Assembly (NCBI GenBank): GCA_018340805.1
Contig: JACMZG010000008.1
Location: 76,676,855 to 76,740,854, forward strand
Direction of reading: 5' to 3'
Source of the DNA: Microvelia longipes
Lineage: Eukaryota > Arthropoda > Insecta > Hemiptera > Veliidae
Length of the DNA: 64,000 nucleotides
The position numbers and the translations under genes were made by a program. The notes under the pieces were generated by a model. The model searched no databases, was not told the DNA's origin, and saw only the letters and a list, made by a program, of their open reading frames with translations. Positions 56,901-63,120 of the stretch are shown here, piece after piece (within the stretch, counting starts at the first letter, position 1; each line of letters opens with the position of its first letter).

Positions 56901-58690
56901 TATTATTATTTTTTTTAAATTTTGTACTTTTAGAGTAGTTGTTTTGTAGCGATTGCCTTTGATTTTTTGTAATTTATTTGGTTGTATCTGGTTGTACTTT
57001 GTTGGTTAGGCACTGGTGATGGTTTGTTAAAACTGAAAGCTGGCTCTGTCAATAAATACTTATTTAAATCAAGGGAGAGACTGTTTCTTTCAATTCTTTT
57101 TATTGATTGACTCCACTGCTCAACATATTTATTACACATAAGTTAATCAGCTGTTAATATGGTTGTTTGTATGTGTTTATAGGTGTTGGTAGATGGGGTA
57201 CAGAAGAGTCAGTATTCAATAAGATATTAGTTAGTCGCAGCTATCAGCATCTGAGGAAAGTTTTCAGCGAGTATGAACTACAAGCTGGTCATGATATTGA
57301 AGAAGCAATATCCAAGGAATTCTCTGGTGATATTAAGGAAGGATTGCTTGCTGTTGGTAAGTGTTTTTTATGATTTCAATTAAATTTTTATATATTAACT
57401 GAATTTACGTAATTTTAACAAATTTTTCATTGGTAAAACAAGCCTCTTACATTAGGTAAAGGTGAAATATTTTTTAAGTAGCCCCTCCCCCTCTTAGAAT
57501 ATCTGTATATCTAATTATGTAACTTGTTTGTTGACAGCTAAGTGTGTTGAGAGCAAAGTAGGTTTCTTTGCCGAGAGACTGTATAAGAGTATGAAAGGCC
57601 TTGGTACTAATGATAAAACTCTCATTAGGATCATTGTCTCAAGATGTGAGATAGATCTTGGTGATATTAGGAAAGCTTTTCAACTCAAGTATGGCAAATC
57701 TCTTGAATCTTGGATCTCTGTAAGTTTACATTATTATTTTTTGTTAATTTCTCTTGATTTAATAAAAGTTGTAATTCTTTTAAATCTATTTATCTTGAGA
57801 ATATCCCTCACGACAAACTGCTAAAATCAGTTGACAGCTCGGGAAAATAGTGTTGAGAAAACAATAAGGATGACCTAATTTGAAATTGAGGGTGTGGTTT
57901 AACATCTAGGACTAACCTTATTGGCTCACTCGAATAATTTTCCCATGCTGTCAACTGATTTTAGCCATGTGTCGTATTATAGAGGCATAACCTGTGGTTT
58001 GATGGAGGTCACAGCATATTCTTTGTTTATGTCCATCTAGCAAATTCTAATCATAGGATGATTCTTATGAGGTCTTTCCTGCGTTAAAAATAAGCTCATT
58101 TTTTCTTTGAAAAATCGCTAAAGGGGGAGGGAGGGGGCGCTTAGGATAAAAAGGGAGGTTAGGGTGTTTTCAGTTCAAAAGAGGCCCACATGATAATTAT
58201 TTACTAAATGGATGCAAAGCAGGTCTTAGAGTCTAGTATTATTTGAGTAAATATAAGATTGAAATAGTAGTACGATTTTGATAGGTAGGCAATGACACTT
58301 AAGAAATAGTGCTATGCTATATCCAATCCTGTGTTTTCATTGGCCAACCTCAGATTTAGTTCCTTTAGATTAACATATTTTTAAATTTGACAAACGTAAA
58401 CATAATGTAGCGATAGATCTCTTTCTGTTATAGCTCTATACTTTATGATTACAAGGCATGGTGATCCTTTGCCTCTTTTGAAAACTGACTTAAAAACTTT
58501 ACAAAGTAATTCCATTTTAAATATTCTAGTCATATCTAATGGTTCCATGTAAGTGTTAAAAATGTCATAGCTACTGTACAGTACAGTGTAGAGAGATAAA
58601 AAATATGTCCTCATAATAAGTAAATTGTTTCAGGGTGACACATCTGGAGACTATAAGAAAGCTCTGCTTGCTATTGTTGGATCGGGTTGA
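37265..58690 (+). CDS. AnxB9: Annexin (Annexin B9-like), 8 coding exons, 325 aa
   Basis: Annexins bind acidic phospholipids in a Ca2+-dependent way at the cytoplasmic face of membranes. In Drosophila, Annexin B9 acts in endosomal trafficking and with spectrin. Coding exons: 37265-37294, 43891-44067, 46341-46545, 52527-52606, 54735-54807, 57183-57356, 57538-57719 and 58634-58690. All junctions are GT-AG, in phase, and total 978 nt. Four annexin repeats have these Ca2+ loops: MKGIGADE (residues 34-41), MAGMGTDE (106-113), GRWGTEES (191-198) and MKGLGTND (265-272). The short N-terminus ([10 protein letters not shown] then CTPTVYPAP) and the linker [11 protein letters not shown] resemble B9. There is no signal peptide, as expected. 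Intron 1 is 6.6 kb and introns total over 20 kb of repeats. The symbol is inferred from recalled family similarity. Confidence 0.93.
37742..38393 (+). repeat. Tandem duplication of a ~320-bp unit
   Basis: Units at about 37742-38063 and 38065-38393 share TTTTGGTTTGTTTGTTTTAT, AGATTGGGGTCATGGAAGGG, an internal (AT)n block, ATGCTATGGGACACGATAAC and CCAAGTCAGGGGGG. They are nearly identical apart from the AT tract, so the duplication is recent or an assembly artefact. Confidence 0.85.
38385..39030 (+). repeat. Dispersed composite repeat, related to 18350-18960
   Basis: Starts with GGTTAACTTAAATGAG and TATCGCAAGCTACTA, then later TTTAGCCACTATTTCATTAT, ATCAGAAGTGTTCTGT and TTTTCCCACCATTGAGTCGA. 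The block order is permuted relative to 18350-18960. Confidence 0.7.
39200..39545 (+). repeat. GC-rich dispersed repeat (CGTGGCAGTATGC family)
   Basis: Matches the reverse complement of 14635-14910: ATATCGTGGCAGTATGC, GACAAAGTACAACAACAATG, CCACTAAGCGGCCCCCAGCG and GGCAAAGAGGCCGAG. A 26-bp palindrome (CTTTAGTCCCTGT and inverse) lies at 39465-39490. GC content is far above the surroundings. Confidence 0.75.
40113..40841. mobile_element. 729-bp TIR element, PIF/Harbinger-like, non-autonomous
   Basis: The ends AGGCCCGTCTACAACC and GGTTCAGACGGGCCT are inverted and extend as CTTAAGTTAAGTTAGGAAGA, giving arms of about 36 bp. TTA flanks both sides (40110-40112 and 40842-40844). A 3-bp TTA/TAA duplication and GGCCCGTCTACA-type ends are typical of PIF/Harbinger. 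No transposase remains; the 100-codon low-complexity minus ORF inside (40176-40478) is not one. Annexin intron 1. Confidence 0.8.
40845..42660. other. AT-rich part of annexin intron 1
   Basis: AT-only blocks at 41156-41260 and 42475-42530; the rest has no recognised feature. The 60-codon frame at 41459-41641 is judged to be chance. Confidence 0.4.
42665..42985 (+). repeat. Tandem repeat, ~145-bp unit, 2.2 copies
   Basis: TATGTATTCTTTTCTC, GAAGAGAAGAATATATAGGT, ATATCATGACTGAGAATTCA and CATGTTGTTTCAAT recur at 42665-42810 and 42811-42952, with a third start to about 42985. Confidence 0.85.
43570..43815 (+). repeat. Degenerate ~50-bp minisatellite upstream of annexin exon 2
   Basis: Variants of GTTTCCAGCATAGGTTGTAC plus TCTGAGTTTTTATCAATCC recur about five times. 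An open frame from 43684 runs through it into exon 2, but it is intronic read-through. Confidence 0.75.
43891..44067 (+). CDS. AnxB9: Annexin coding exon 2 (repeat 1)
   Basis: The acceptor is cttgttgcag and the donor is GGAAAG|gtaagt. Encodes residues 11-69: [28 protein letters not shown] and [16 protein letters not shown]. The Ca2+ loop has GA where most annexins have GT. Confidence 0.95.
44068..44970. other. First part of annexin intron 2, nothing recognised
   Basis: AT-rich, with no element or ORF recognised. Confidence 0.4.
44975..45055 (-). repeat. Fragment of the GTCCTAAATTTTGCC composite repeat
   Basis: AAAAGATCCCTAACCCTAAA, TAAACCTGGGTTTAGGC and AAATTTAGGACCCTC are the inverse of the core at 21690-21800. 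Confidence 0.7.
45703..45990 (+). mobile_element. MITE family B copy
   Basis: Begins ATAGAGATATTATTACTATT and carries AAACATCGAAAAAGTAACCT, CAATGTGCGGAAAGCC and TCAATGAGGTTACACAGAGC. Its right end is damaged. Annexin intron 2. Confidence 0.8.
46341..46545 (+). CDS. AnxB9: Annexin coding exon 3 (end of repeat 1, most of repeat 2)
   Basis: The acceptor is tttgttttag and the donor is CAACAGA|gtaagt. Encodes residues 70-138: [34 protein letters not shown] and [13 protein letters not shown]. Confidence 0.95.
46600..47165. repeat. Hairpin plus two copies of an ATCATGTGGGGTATCAAA repeat
   Basis: A near-perfect palindrome, AGGGTTTTGAAGAT and inverse, lies at 46621-46649. Then AAATCATGTGGGGTATCAAA with GTAGGTATCGATG and CGCTTTTTCA occurs at about 46835-46900 and again at about 47105-47170. 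Confidence 0.75.
47166..47263 (+). repeat. Short tandem repeat, ~18-bp unit
   Basis: ATCTATTATAACATTC and variants occur about five times. Confidence 0.85.
47626..47804. mobile_element. ~180-bp TIR element
   Basis: AACAACACCAACAACGTCTT on the left is inverted on the right as AAGACGTTGTTTGGTGTTGT. Similarity extends inward through AAATTTAACT, so the arms are about 35-40 bp. Non-coding. Confidence 0.8.
48003..48105. repeat. (AT)n tract
   Basis: AT dinucleotides with interruptions. Confidence 0.95.
48120..48330. mobile_element. Foldback element with long palindrome
   Basis: The segment 48231-48319 is a palindrome whose arms include GATGACAGAAG, GAGAAAGGGTATTTATATTT and their inverses around AATTAATTTATT. 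The word TTCTGTCATCAAACAACCTC and TAAGCATTATTTT also occurs at 48137-48172, so a second arm is partly duplicated. Confidence 0.8.
48331..49260. other. AT-rich part of annexin intron 3
   Basis: Contains a short inverted AGCTAGCTTTTGC/GCAAAAGCTA hairpin near 49050-49090; otherwise nothing recognised. Confidence 0.4.
49270..49347. mobile_element. 78-bp mariner-like hairpin element
   Basis: CAGGGTGACTTAATCTTAAT plus GGGACAA is perfectly inverted at the right end. TA dinucleotides flank it at 49268-49269 and 49348-49349. TA duplication and CAGGGTG-type ends are usual for mariner-derived MITEs. It contains almost nothing but the two arms. Confidence 0.88.
49350..50617. other. AT-rich part of annexin intron 3
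   Basis: No element or gene recognised. A 63-codon open frame (49787-49978) has no resemblance to a known protein. Confidence 0.4.
50618..50660 (+). repeat. Left-end fragment of the 538-bp foldback family
   Basis: CTTAGAATAATACTATAAAT followed by AGAAGGAGTACTGCTAGTGG matches the left end at 790. Confidence 0.65.
50836..50928. repeat. (AC)n microsatellite
   Basis: Interrupted CA repeat followed by a short TATA tract. Confidence 0.97.
51355..51450 (-). repeat. 3' module of the 5S-headed repeat, partial
   Basis: GGAACTTTTCCTCATC and AGACACGCTTTGCTTTTCC resemble the 3' part of the repeat at 51505. No 5S-like head adjoins this copy. Confidence 0.45.
51505..51790 (-). mobile_element. 5S rRNA-headed SINE, copy A
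   Basis: On the minus strand the head (about 51765-51671) reads TCATGATTTTTGTGGGATCA, AGTTAAGCAGCATTGAGCG and TGTGTGACCACTGAGAAT, which aligns collinearly with 5S rRNA from about base 25 to base 100, including box A and the intermediate element. The tail continues with GAGGACGAGCGAAGTGAGTC and a GGAAAAGTTCCGAAGTAC end. It shares head and tail with copy B. No promoter outside the head would be needed, since 5S-type RNA polymerase III control regions are internal. Annexin intron 3. Confidence 0.75.
51791..52254. other. AT-rich part of annexin intron 3
   Basis: Contains GCTGATAATGAGATGAAACT, a word also at 10365 and 54460, so a further dispersed repeat is likely at 52120-52190. Confidence 0.4.
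52255..52330 (+). repeat. Penelope-type terminal tail
   Basis: GGTGCAAAACTGATGGC, TTAGGTTGAAAGTGCTCTGA and AATAAATTATTGTGTTATGA with GAAGAGACT parallel the end of the right arm at 9130-9205. Hammerhead-like words CTGATGG and GAAA are present, the first being degenerate. Confidence 0.6.
52376..52460 (+). repeat. Penelope-type terminal tail, second copy
   Basis: GCAAGCACTAAAGATGACC, TTAAGTTGAAAGTGCTTTA and GTGGAAAGATTT follow the same order as the copy at 52255. It sits about 65 bp upstream of annexin exon 4. Confidence 0.55.
52527..52606 (+). CDS. AnxB9: Annexin coding exon 4
   Basis: The acceptor is tttgttacag and the donor is GCAATG|gtatgt. Encodes residues 138-164: [15 protein letters not shown] and [10 protein letters not shown], the end of repeat 2. 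Confidence 0.93.
52607..54079. other. First part of annexin intron 4, nothing recognised
   Basis: AT-rich with no ORF or repeat recognised. Confidence 0.4.
54080..54370 (-). mobile_element. 5S rRNA-headed SINE, copy B (better preserved)
   Basis: On the minus strand, about 54345 to 54248, it reads ATGGTTCTTGTTGGATTATA, AAAGTTCAGCAGCATCGAGC, GAGGTCAGTGCCTAGATGGG and TGACCGCTGGGAATA. Canonical insect 5S rRNA has the same blocks in the same order, with the same spacing to within a base or two. The tail, ATCTGAGAACGAACAAAGCG onward to GGAAAAGTTCAGAGGTCCCC, matches copy A, so the 5S part and tail move as one unit. It is not a functional 5S gene: the ends of 5S are missing and there are many substitutions. 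Annexin intron 4. Confidence 0.8.
54735..54807 (+). CDS. AnxB9: Annexin coding exon 5
   Basis: The acceptor is gtgttgtag and the donor is GCTG|gtaaat. Encodes residues 165-189: [20 protein letters not shown], the linker that opens repeat 3. A 73-nt exon, found by phase and similarity. Confidence 0.92.
54808..55738. other. First part of annexin intron 5, nothing recognised
   Basis: AT-rich. The 73-codon minus-strand frame at 55088-55309 has no recognisable family. Confidence 0.4.
55740..56672. mobile_element. ~930-bp TIR element with an internal hairpin array
   Basis: The outer arms are inverted: GCAAAATGTCCT (55740) against AGGACCATCTTGC (end near 56672). More strongly, AGTAATTTTGTGATAAATTT and GTCAAAAGTTATTT at 55809-55875 are inverted at 56553-56620. 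Between them lie about eight tandem units of ~85 bp, each AGTTATTTAAGTTTTTGTAA, CTCTGTAGGACACCATGTTA, AAACAGCATAATAATAAATT and GATAATTACAAAAAC. Each unit begins GTTTTTGTAATT and ends with its inverse, so every unit can fold. No transposase. Annexin intron 5. Confidence 0.85.
57005..57100 (+). repeat. Penelope-type terminal tail, third copy
   Basis: GGCACTGGTGATGG, AACTGAAAGCTGGCTCTGTC, AATAAATACTTATTTAAATC and GGGAGAGACTGTTTCTTTCA match the layout of 9137-9205. CTGGTGA and GAAA stand where the hammerhead core strands would be. Confidence 0.6.
57183..57356 (+). CDS. AnxB9: Annexin coding exon 6 (repeat 3)
   Basis: The acceptor is gtgtttatag and the donor is GCTGTTG|gtaagt. Encodes residues 189-247: [19 protein letters not shown] and [19 protein letters not shown]. 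Confidence 0.95.
57538..57719 (+). CDS. AnxB9: Annexin coding exon 7 (repeat 4)
   Basis: The acceptor is tttgttgacag and the donor is ATCTCT|gtaagt. Encodes residues 247-307: [37 protein letters not shown] and [10 protein letters not shown]. Confidence 0.95.
57802..57980. mobile_element. MITE family A copy
   Basis: AAAATCAGTTGACAGCTCGG on the left and CCCATGCTGTCAACTGATTT on the right are inverted, with GGACTAACCTTATTGGCTCA inside. Annexin intron 7. Confidence 0.85.
57981..58633. other. Remainder of annexin intron 7
   Basis: A purine-rich GGGGGAGGGAGGGGGCGC stretch lies at about 58123-58141; nothing else recognised. Confidence 0.4.
58634..58690 (+). CDS. AnxB9: Annexin coding exon 8 (stop codon)
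   Basis: The acceptor is attgtttcag. Encodes [18 protein letters not shown] and a TGA stop. Drosophila AnxB9 is known for alternative C-terminal exons; I found no second candidate downstream. Confidence 0.93.
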   Translation, partial: GDTSGDYKKALLAIVGSG

Positions 58691-58914
58691 ATTATATGTT
58701 TGGTGACATGCTGCACTTGTGGATAGGAAAAGAGAAAATATTGTGTTTAACAATTGGTGCTATCAATTCCTTCTATTGCCATCCCTTCCGTTCCTTGTTT
58801 TAATTCTATATTTTTAACAAAACTAATTACTGAGCAGTGTGGTTTCAATGAGTAAAAGAATACATAAAGGAACAAAAGTAATAAATGTCATATGTATGAA
58901 ACTTGGAATTTTAA

Positions 58915-58920
58915 AATAAA
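58915..58920 (+). terminator. Annexin polyadenylation signal candidate
   Basis: AATAAA about 225 bp after the stop codon. Chance occurrence is possible in AT-rich DNA. Confidence 0.5.
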
Positions 58921-58964
58921 AATTAAAGAAAAATGAACTTTCTTTTTAACCCATTGATGAATTC

Positions 58965-59292
58965 CCATAGTATCTCCCCATGAAATACTAGAAAGGCCCT
59001 ATCGATTGAATTCTGATTCATAAATAGTAACCTGAATACCTTTGTTTATTAATATAATCAATTAACGGAACAAAGTCACAGTAATTTATGTAGTAGAATG
59101 TTTACAGTACAAGACAAAATAAAAACAATTTGGGAAAACCTGACAGCAATTGATTTATTATAACCTTAGCATGCTCATGAAGAAGGTTTCAGTGAGATTT
59201 CACAGGGCCTGTAAGAGCCCCTAATAGATGTTTCAAGTCTCTTAATGTATTAAGTGGATATGTCTCCTCTAGTAATATATCTCTATGATTTA
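58965..59292 (+). mobile_element. MITE family B copy
   Basis: CATAGTATCTCCCCATGAAA, TACTAGAAAGGCCCTATCG, TTATAACCTTAGCATGCTC and GTGAGATTTCACAGGGCC follow the family order, ending CTCCTCTAGTAATATATCTC. Confidence 0.8.
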
Positions 59293-59449
59293 ACTTGAAT
59301 TATGGTAGGATGACAATGTCTTCTTTAAAATGTAAGCTAAAAAAATATTTTTAGCGAATGTATGTATGTATGTAAAATCTTCTTACAACTAAAAATAAAA
59401 CAAATTTTATGTCTACATTATTTACAATTTCTAATGTTCTAGTGACCCA

Positions 59450-59724
59450 TAGAGATATTATTACTAGAGGAGCCCTATTAAGTCAAATTGAGAAACATCG
59501 AAAAACTAACCTGACCCCCTTAGAATATTAATATTATCAAATAATCAGTACAAAATTACGATAACTTATACAGGTGAATGTTAAAAATACAAATCAAAAC
59601 ACAAACAATGTGCGGGAAGCCAAAATCAATTAATTTATTATAACCTTAACTCACTCTTGAAGGAGGTTTAATGAGGTTACACAGAGCCCCAAAAAGATTT
59701 GCTCCCTCTAGTATATATCTCTAT
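59450..59724 (+). mobile_element. MITE family B copy, best terminal repeats
   Basis: Starts ATAGAGATATTATTACTAGA and ends CTCTAGTATATATCTCTATG, its inverse. It lies less than 200 bp from the preceding copy and in the same orientation. Confidence 0.87.
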
Positions 59725-60059
59725 GTTGAGACCACACTGTATTTTTTTATTCATTCTTTGATCTATTTTAAGTTTAAATTTACTTTGCTTTCTTATCTTC
59801 CATCCATAGTATCTAGGTGTCTTAAATACCTCTTAATGTCATTATTAGAATTATATATGTCCAAATATTTTTTTACCTTTTTTAAAAATTACTAACAATT
59901 CATCTTAAGGCTGTTTCTAACATTTTTTGCTTTTTTTAATATTAAGTGTTATTGATTAATTACTTTTATTAGTTATTAATGTAGGTTTGAAATTTTAATT
60001 ATGTTTTTGATATGTTTAAAAATAGTCTTTCCATTATATGTTGACCTATCATATAAATT

Positions 60060-60260
60060 TATGTAATAAACTGCGTAGGCTTCCGCGGTTATTGTCATGA
60101 AGATTTAGGTCTTCCGGTGTTGACCGCGTTCAGTTTTGTAGAGCATTGTGTTTCTATCCATGATGTCCTACAACCCTGTAGATGCCTCCCACAGTGGAAG
60201 CGAAATGTCAGATTCTTCATCTACATTGACGCGGTCACCACCGGAAGACCTAAATCTAAA
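60060..60260. repeat. Hairpin-ended repeat (GATTTAGGTCTTCCGGTG)
   Basis: AGATTTAGGTCTTCCGGTG with TTGACCGCG at 60103-60130 is inverted at 60229-60258. Between them a frame reads DASHSGSEMSDSSS. Similar words occur in arthropod repeats I associate with Penelope-like elements, but this assignment is from memory and weak. Confidence 0.6.
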
Positions 60261-60589
60261 TTTATGTAGACGCAATAAAGGACAAACTGATATTTATGCT
60301 GGTGAATACATGATGTTTTTATTAGACCTATATGCCACAACAGCATAACCATGAGTAAATTTAGTTTGATTATCAATTTTTATGACTTTATAAATCAAGA
60401 AAGCAATGGATGCATCATTTGATTTTGTTAAGTGTAAATAAATCGAATGAACGGTTGAGTATTTGTATTATTAAAATACAACCGATTAAATTACTTTTTA
60501 ATCATTTAATTGCTGAGTCATACTCTGGTTGTGGATCTATATATTACTAAGACTAATCTATTTTATTATCTTTTACATGTACTCGGTAC

Positions 60590-60660
60590 ATCTTTAGCTG
60601 CATGTCCTGATGGCTTTGAGTTAGGTCACAAGCACTTCGCTTGAGATTTTTTTTGCAGAT
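60590..60660 (+). repeat. Penelope-type terminal tail, degenerate
   Basis: GTCCTGATGGCTTTGAGTTA and GGTCACAAGCACTTCGCTTG resemble the tails at 52255 and 9137, but the GAAA strand is changed. Confidence 0.45.
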
Positions 60661-61631
60661 ACTTTTTTTCATACACTTTATTACTTTTTAACTAGCTTCA
60701 AAAGGGGATGAAGATGGTCCATGGTCATTACCTCTTCAAGCATGACTGTATTTGAGAGAAAGAGCTACTTCCTTCTTCTCCTTCCATATTATTCAGTATC
60801 TCAAAATGAGAACAACTTAATTCAATTTATACATTTTGTTAACAATTTTTAAATTTTTTAAAAATTTTAAATTTTGTTAACAATCTTATGTCAAATGACA
60901 TAATAACAGCTACTACAACCAACAATACAGTAATACACCAGTGCTTCCTCTGCTTCCTTATTTCGTTATATAAGATTTCTTAATCATTTTAAACAAACTC
61001 CATTTACTCATATCTTATTTTTTTAATGGAATAATCTTAAAAACAGCTATATTTCCACTACTGTTTTCAGATCCAAATATTGTCATATTAAATTGATTAT
61101 GAGATGTTAAAAAGTTAATGGAGAAATTCATTTTCTTCGTAATATTTAAAAAATTAACATTTTGGACAAAAAACTGTGTTTTCAAAAATTAGATTCTATG
61201 TTTTATAATATCCCAATTATTGTTAATAATTTTATATTAAACATTTCAAGCCTACATATTATTAAAATATAAATGTAACTATTGACCACTTAATTAAAAA
61301 ATAAGAACCCTGTACAAAATATTATTAAAATATTATTGATGTTTTTTCTTCTAAATTTTTTTAATTCTTAAATTTTTAAAATTAAGAATTTCTTGTTGTA
61401 TTTTATCAATTTTATTTTCTTGTTTTTGAATGTGTTTAAAATTTATTGAAATTTTATCAAATTTTATAATAGATTAATACAATCATTGTATAGCTTATAA
61501 TTGTGATAAAAATTTAATGTGCAGTGTTTTTAATAAATTTGTCGAAGTAATAAGGTTAGTGTTATAAAAAAAAGTCCAGCTGTTTAACTGTCTTAGTTTA
61601 TGTTTTAGGTGTATTTTAGATTTGTTTTTAC
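60661..61631. other. AT-rich intergenic sequence
   Basis: No gene or element recognised. TTGTTAACAATTTTTAAATT and its inverse near 60838-60884 form a hairpin. Confidence 0.4.
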
Positions 61632-61950
61632 AAAATTTTTCCTATTGTCATTGCAAGTAATGACAAAGTTTATTATTAACTTTCATATTGTTATTGCAAG
61701 TATGACAAAGTTATAAGATATTAACTTTTATATTGTATTGCAAGTTATACAAATTAAGATTTTCATATTGTTATTGCAAGTATGAAAGTTATTAAGATAT
61801 TAACTTTTCATATTGTTATTGCAAGTAATGACAAAGTTATTAAGATATTAACTTTTCATATTGTCATTGCAAGTAATGACAAAGTTATTAAGATATTAAT
61901 GTTTCCTATTGTCATTGCAAGTAATGACAAAGTTATTTAGACATTAATTA
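61632..61950 (+). repeat. Tandem repeat, ~48-bp unit, about 6.5 copies
   Basis: The unit is TATTGTTATTGCAAGTAATG plus ACAAAGTTATTAAGATATTA and ACTTTTCA. Units vary by short deletions. CATTGCAAGTAATG is itself a near-palindrome. Confidence 0.93.
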
Positions 61951-62144
61951 AGCTTGTGTAATCTTTCTTTGTGTATTTTTGATTTTTCAAACATTAATTA
62001 TGATTTCACACTAATATTACAGCATTTTTTGACTATTTTGTCTTAAATTAAGTAAAAAGAAGTTAAACAAGTTTTATTATCTACCGCATACATTCTTTAA
62101 TTATCTGTGCTTTATAAATTGATTTAATGTGATGTCACTGAAAA

Positions 62145-62432
62145 ATGCCTGCCGTTTGTAGAATACATTATAAATTTATGCACCGACAGGATTTTAGAGG
62201 GGATGGGGGTCTCCATAGAGTTGGAGTAAATATAGTTATGGGACCTAATGGATTTTGTCACACTACCAGACCCCTTATCACTGAGTTATTCAACCTTAGT
62301 CCTCCCTCTAATAATTTATGGCTCTTTGATGGGTTTATACAACCTAAAACAGTTAAAAACTTATTAAAGCAGTTTAAAGCTGGATTTTCAATACATTGTA
62401 TGTTCTTTCTGTCTTTTAAATATTTAATGTAG
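62145..62432 (+). CDS. Unrecognised 95-codon open frame
   Basis: A frame from ATG with better composition than the surrounding chance ORFs: MPAVCRIHYKFMHRQDFRGD at the start, NIVMGPNGFCHTTRPLITEL and LWLFDGFIQPKTVKNLLKQF later. A donor-like TTGTATG occurs near the end, and the last residues (FFLSFKYLM) look like read-through, so it could be an exon or a transposon relic. I do not recognise the family. Confidence 0.3.
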   Translation: MPAVCRIHYKFMHRQDFRGDGGLHRVGVNIVMGPNGFCHTTRPLITELFNLSPPSNNLWLFDGFIQPKTVKNLLKQFKAGFSIHCMFFLSFKYLM

Positions 62433-62944
62433 GAAAAAATAATAAATTACTTTTTAAATTAAACTGCCGCCTTCATGCCTTATACTAATTATAATGATAA
62501 TATATTTTAGATTTTGAAAGTTTTAGATTGTAGCATATGTGCAGCAAATGTTCTGTATAATGGCTTAACTTAACAAAATTTTATTATGGAGATTTATTTC
62601 TTGTATTTTGGGACCATTAGTGACTTTTTAATTGTATTTTTGTTATGTGGCTTGTTTTTCCTGAGAAAATCCGTATTTTAATAATTTAATCATTTAAATT
62701 CTTCTAAATTATTAAAATTATTCTAAGAAGTCATTCTTGAGGAAACTTGACAAAAGTTTGATTGTCACTCTAAGGATTGACGATGATTTTGAATGATGAT
62801 TTTGTCACTCTAAGTTTGTTTACATTTGTAATATTTTTATTTGCTTTCTAATAGAGAAGGCGTAAACTGAACTGACAATATATTTTATACTTTTCCTCAC
62901 CTATTAGATTTAAAGGAAAGTATTGTGTTCACCTAAATACTCAA

Positions 62945-63120
62945 AATGTAGAATTCATGATCATCCATTTTAGGTGCATTTATGATGTTTAGAGTGGTTT
63001 CCACCAAGGTGAAAACCACCATGTCAGAAACCATGCTCTCTAGTGTGTTGAAATTCTATTGAGTTGAAACTTGGCATAAGAATCAGTCTTATGGTCAAGT
63101 TGTGACCATTTCACATCTGT
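62945..63120 (+). repeat. Dispersed repeat (AGGTGTTTTTGAGACCTC family), diverged
   Basis: TTTTAGGTGCATTTATGATG, AGAGTGGTTTCCACC, CTCTCTAGTGTG and GAGTTGAAACTTGGCATAAG follow the family order. Confidence 0.55.

Noticed and set aside
58381..58753. Minus-strand ORFs overlapping annexin exon 8
   Set aside because: Antisense shadows of intron 7 and the last exon, with no recognisable protein.
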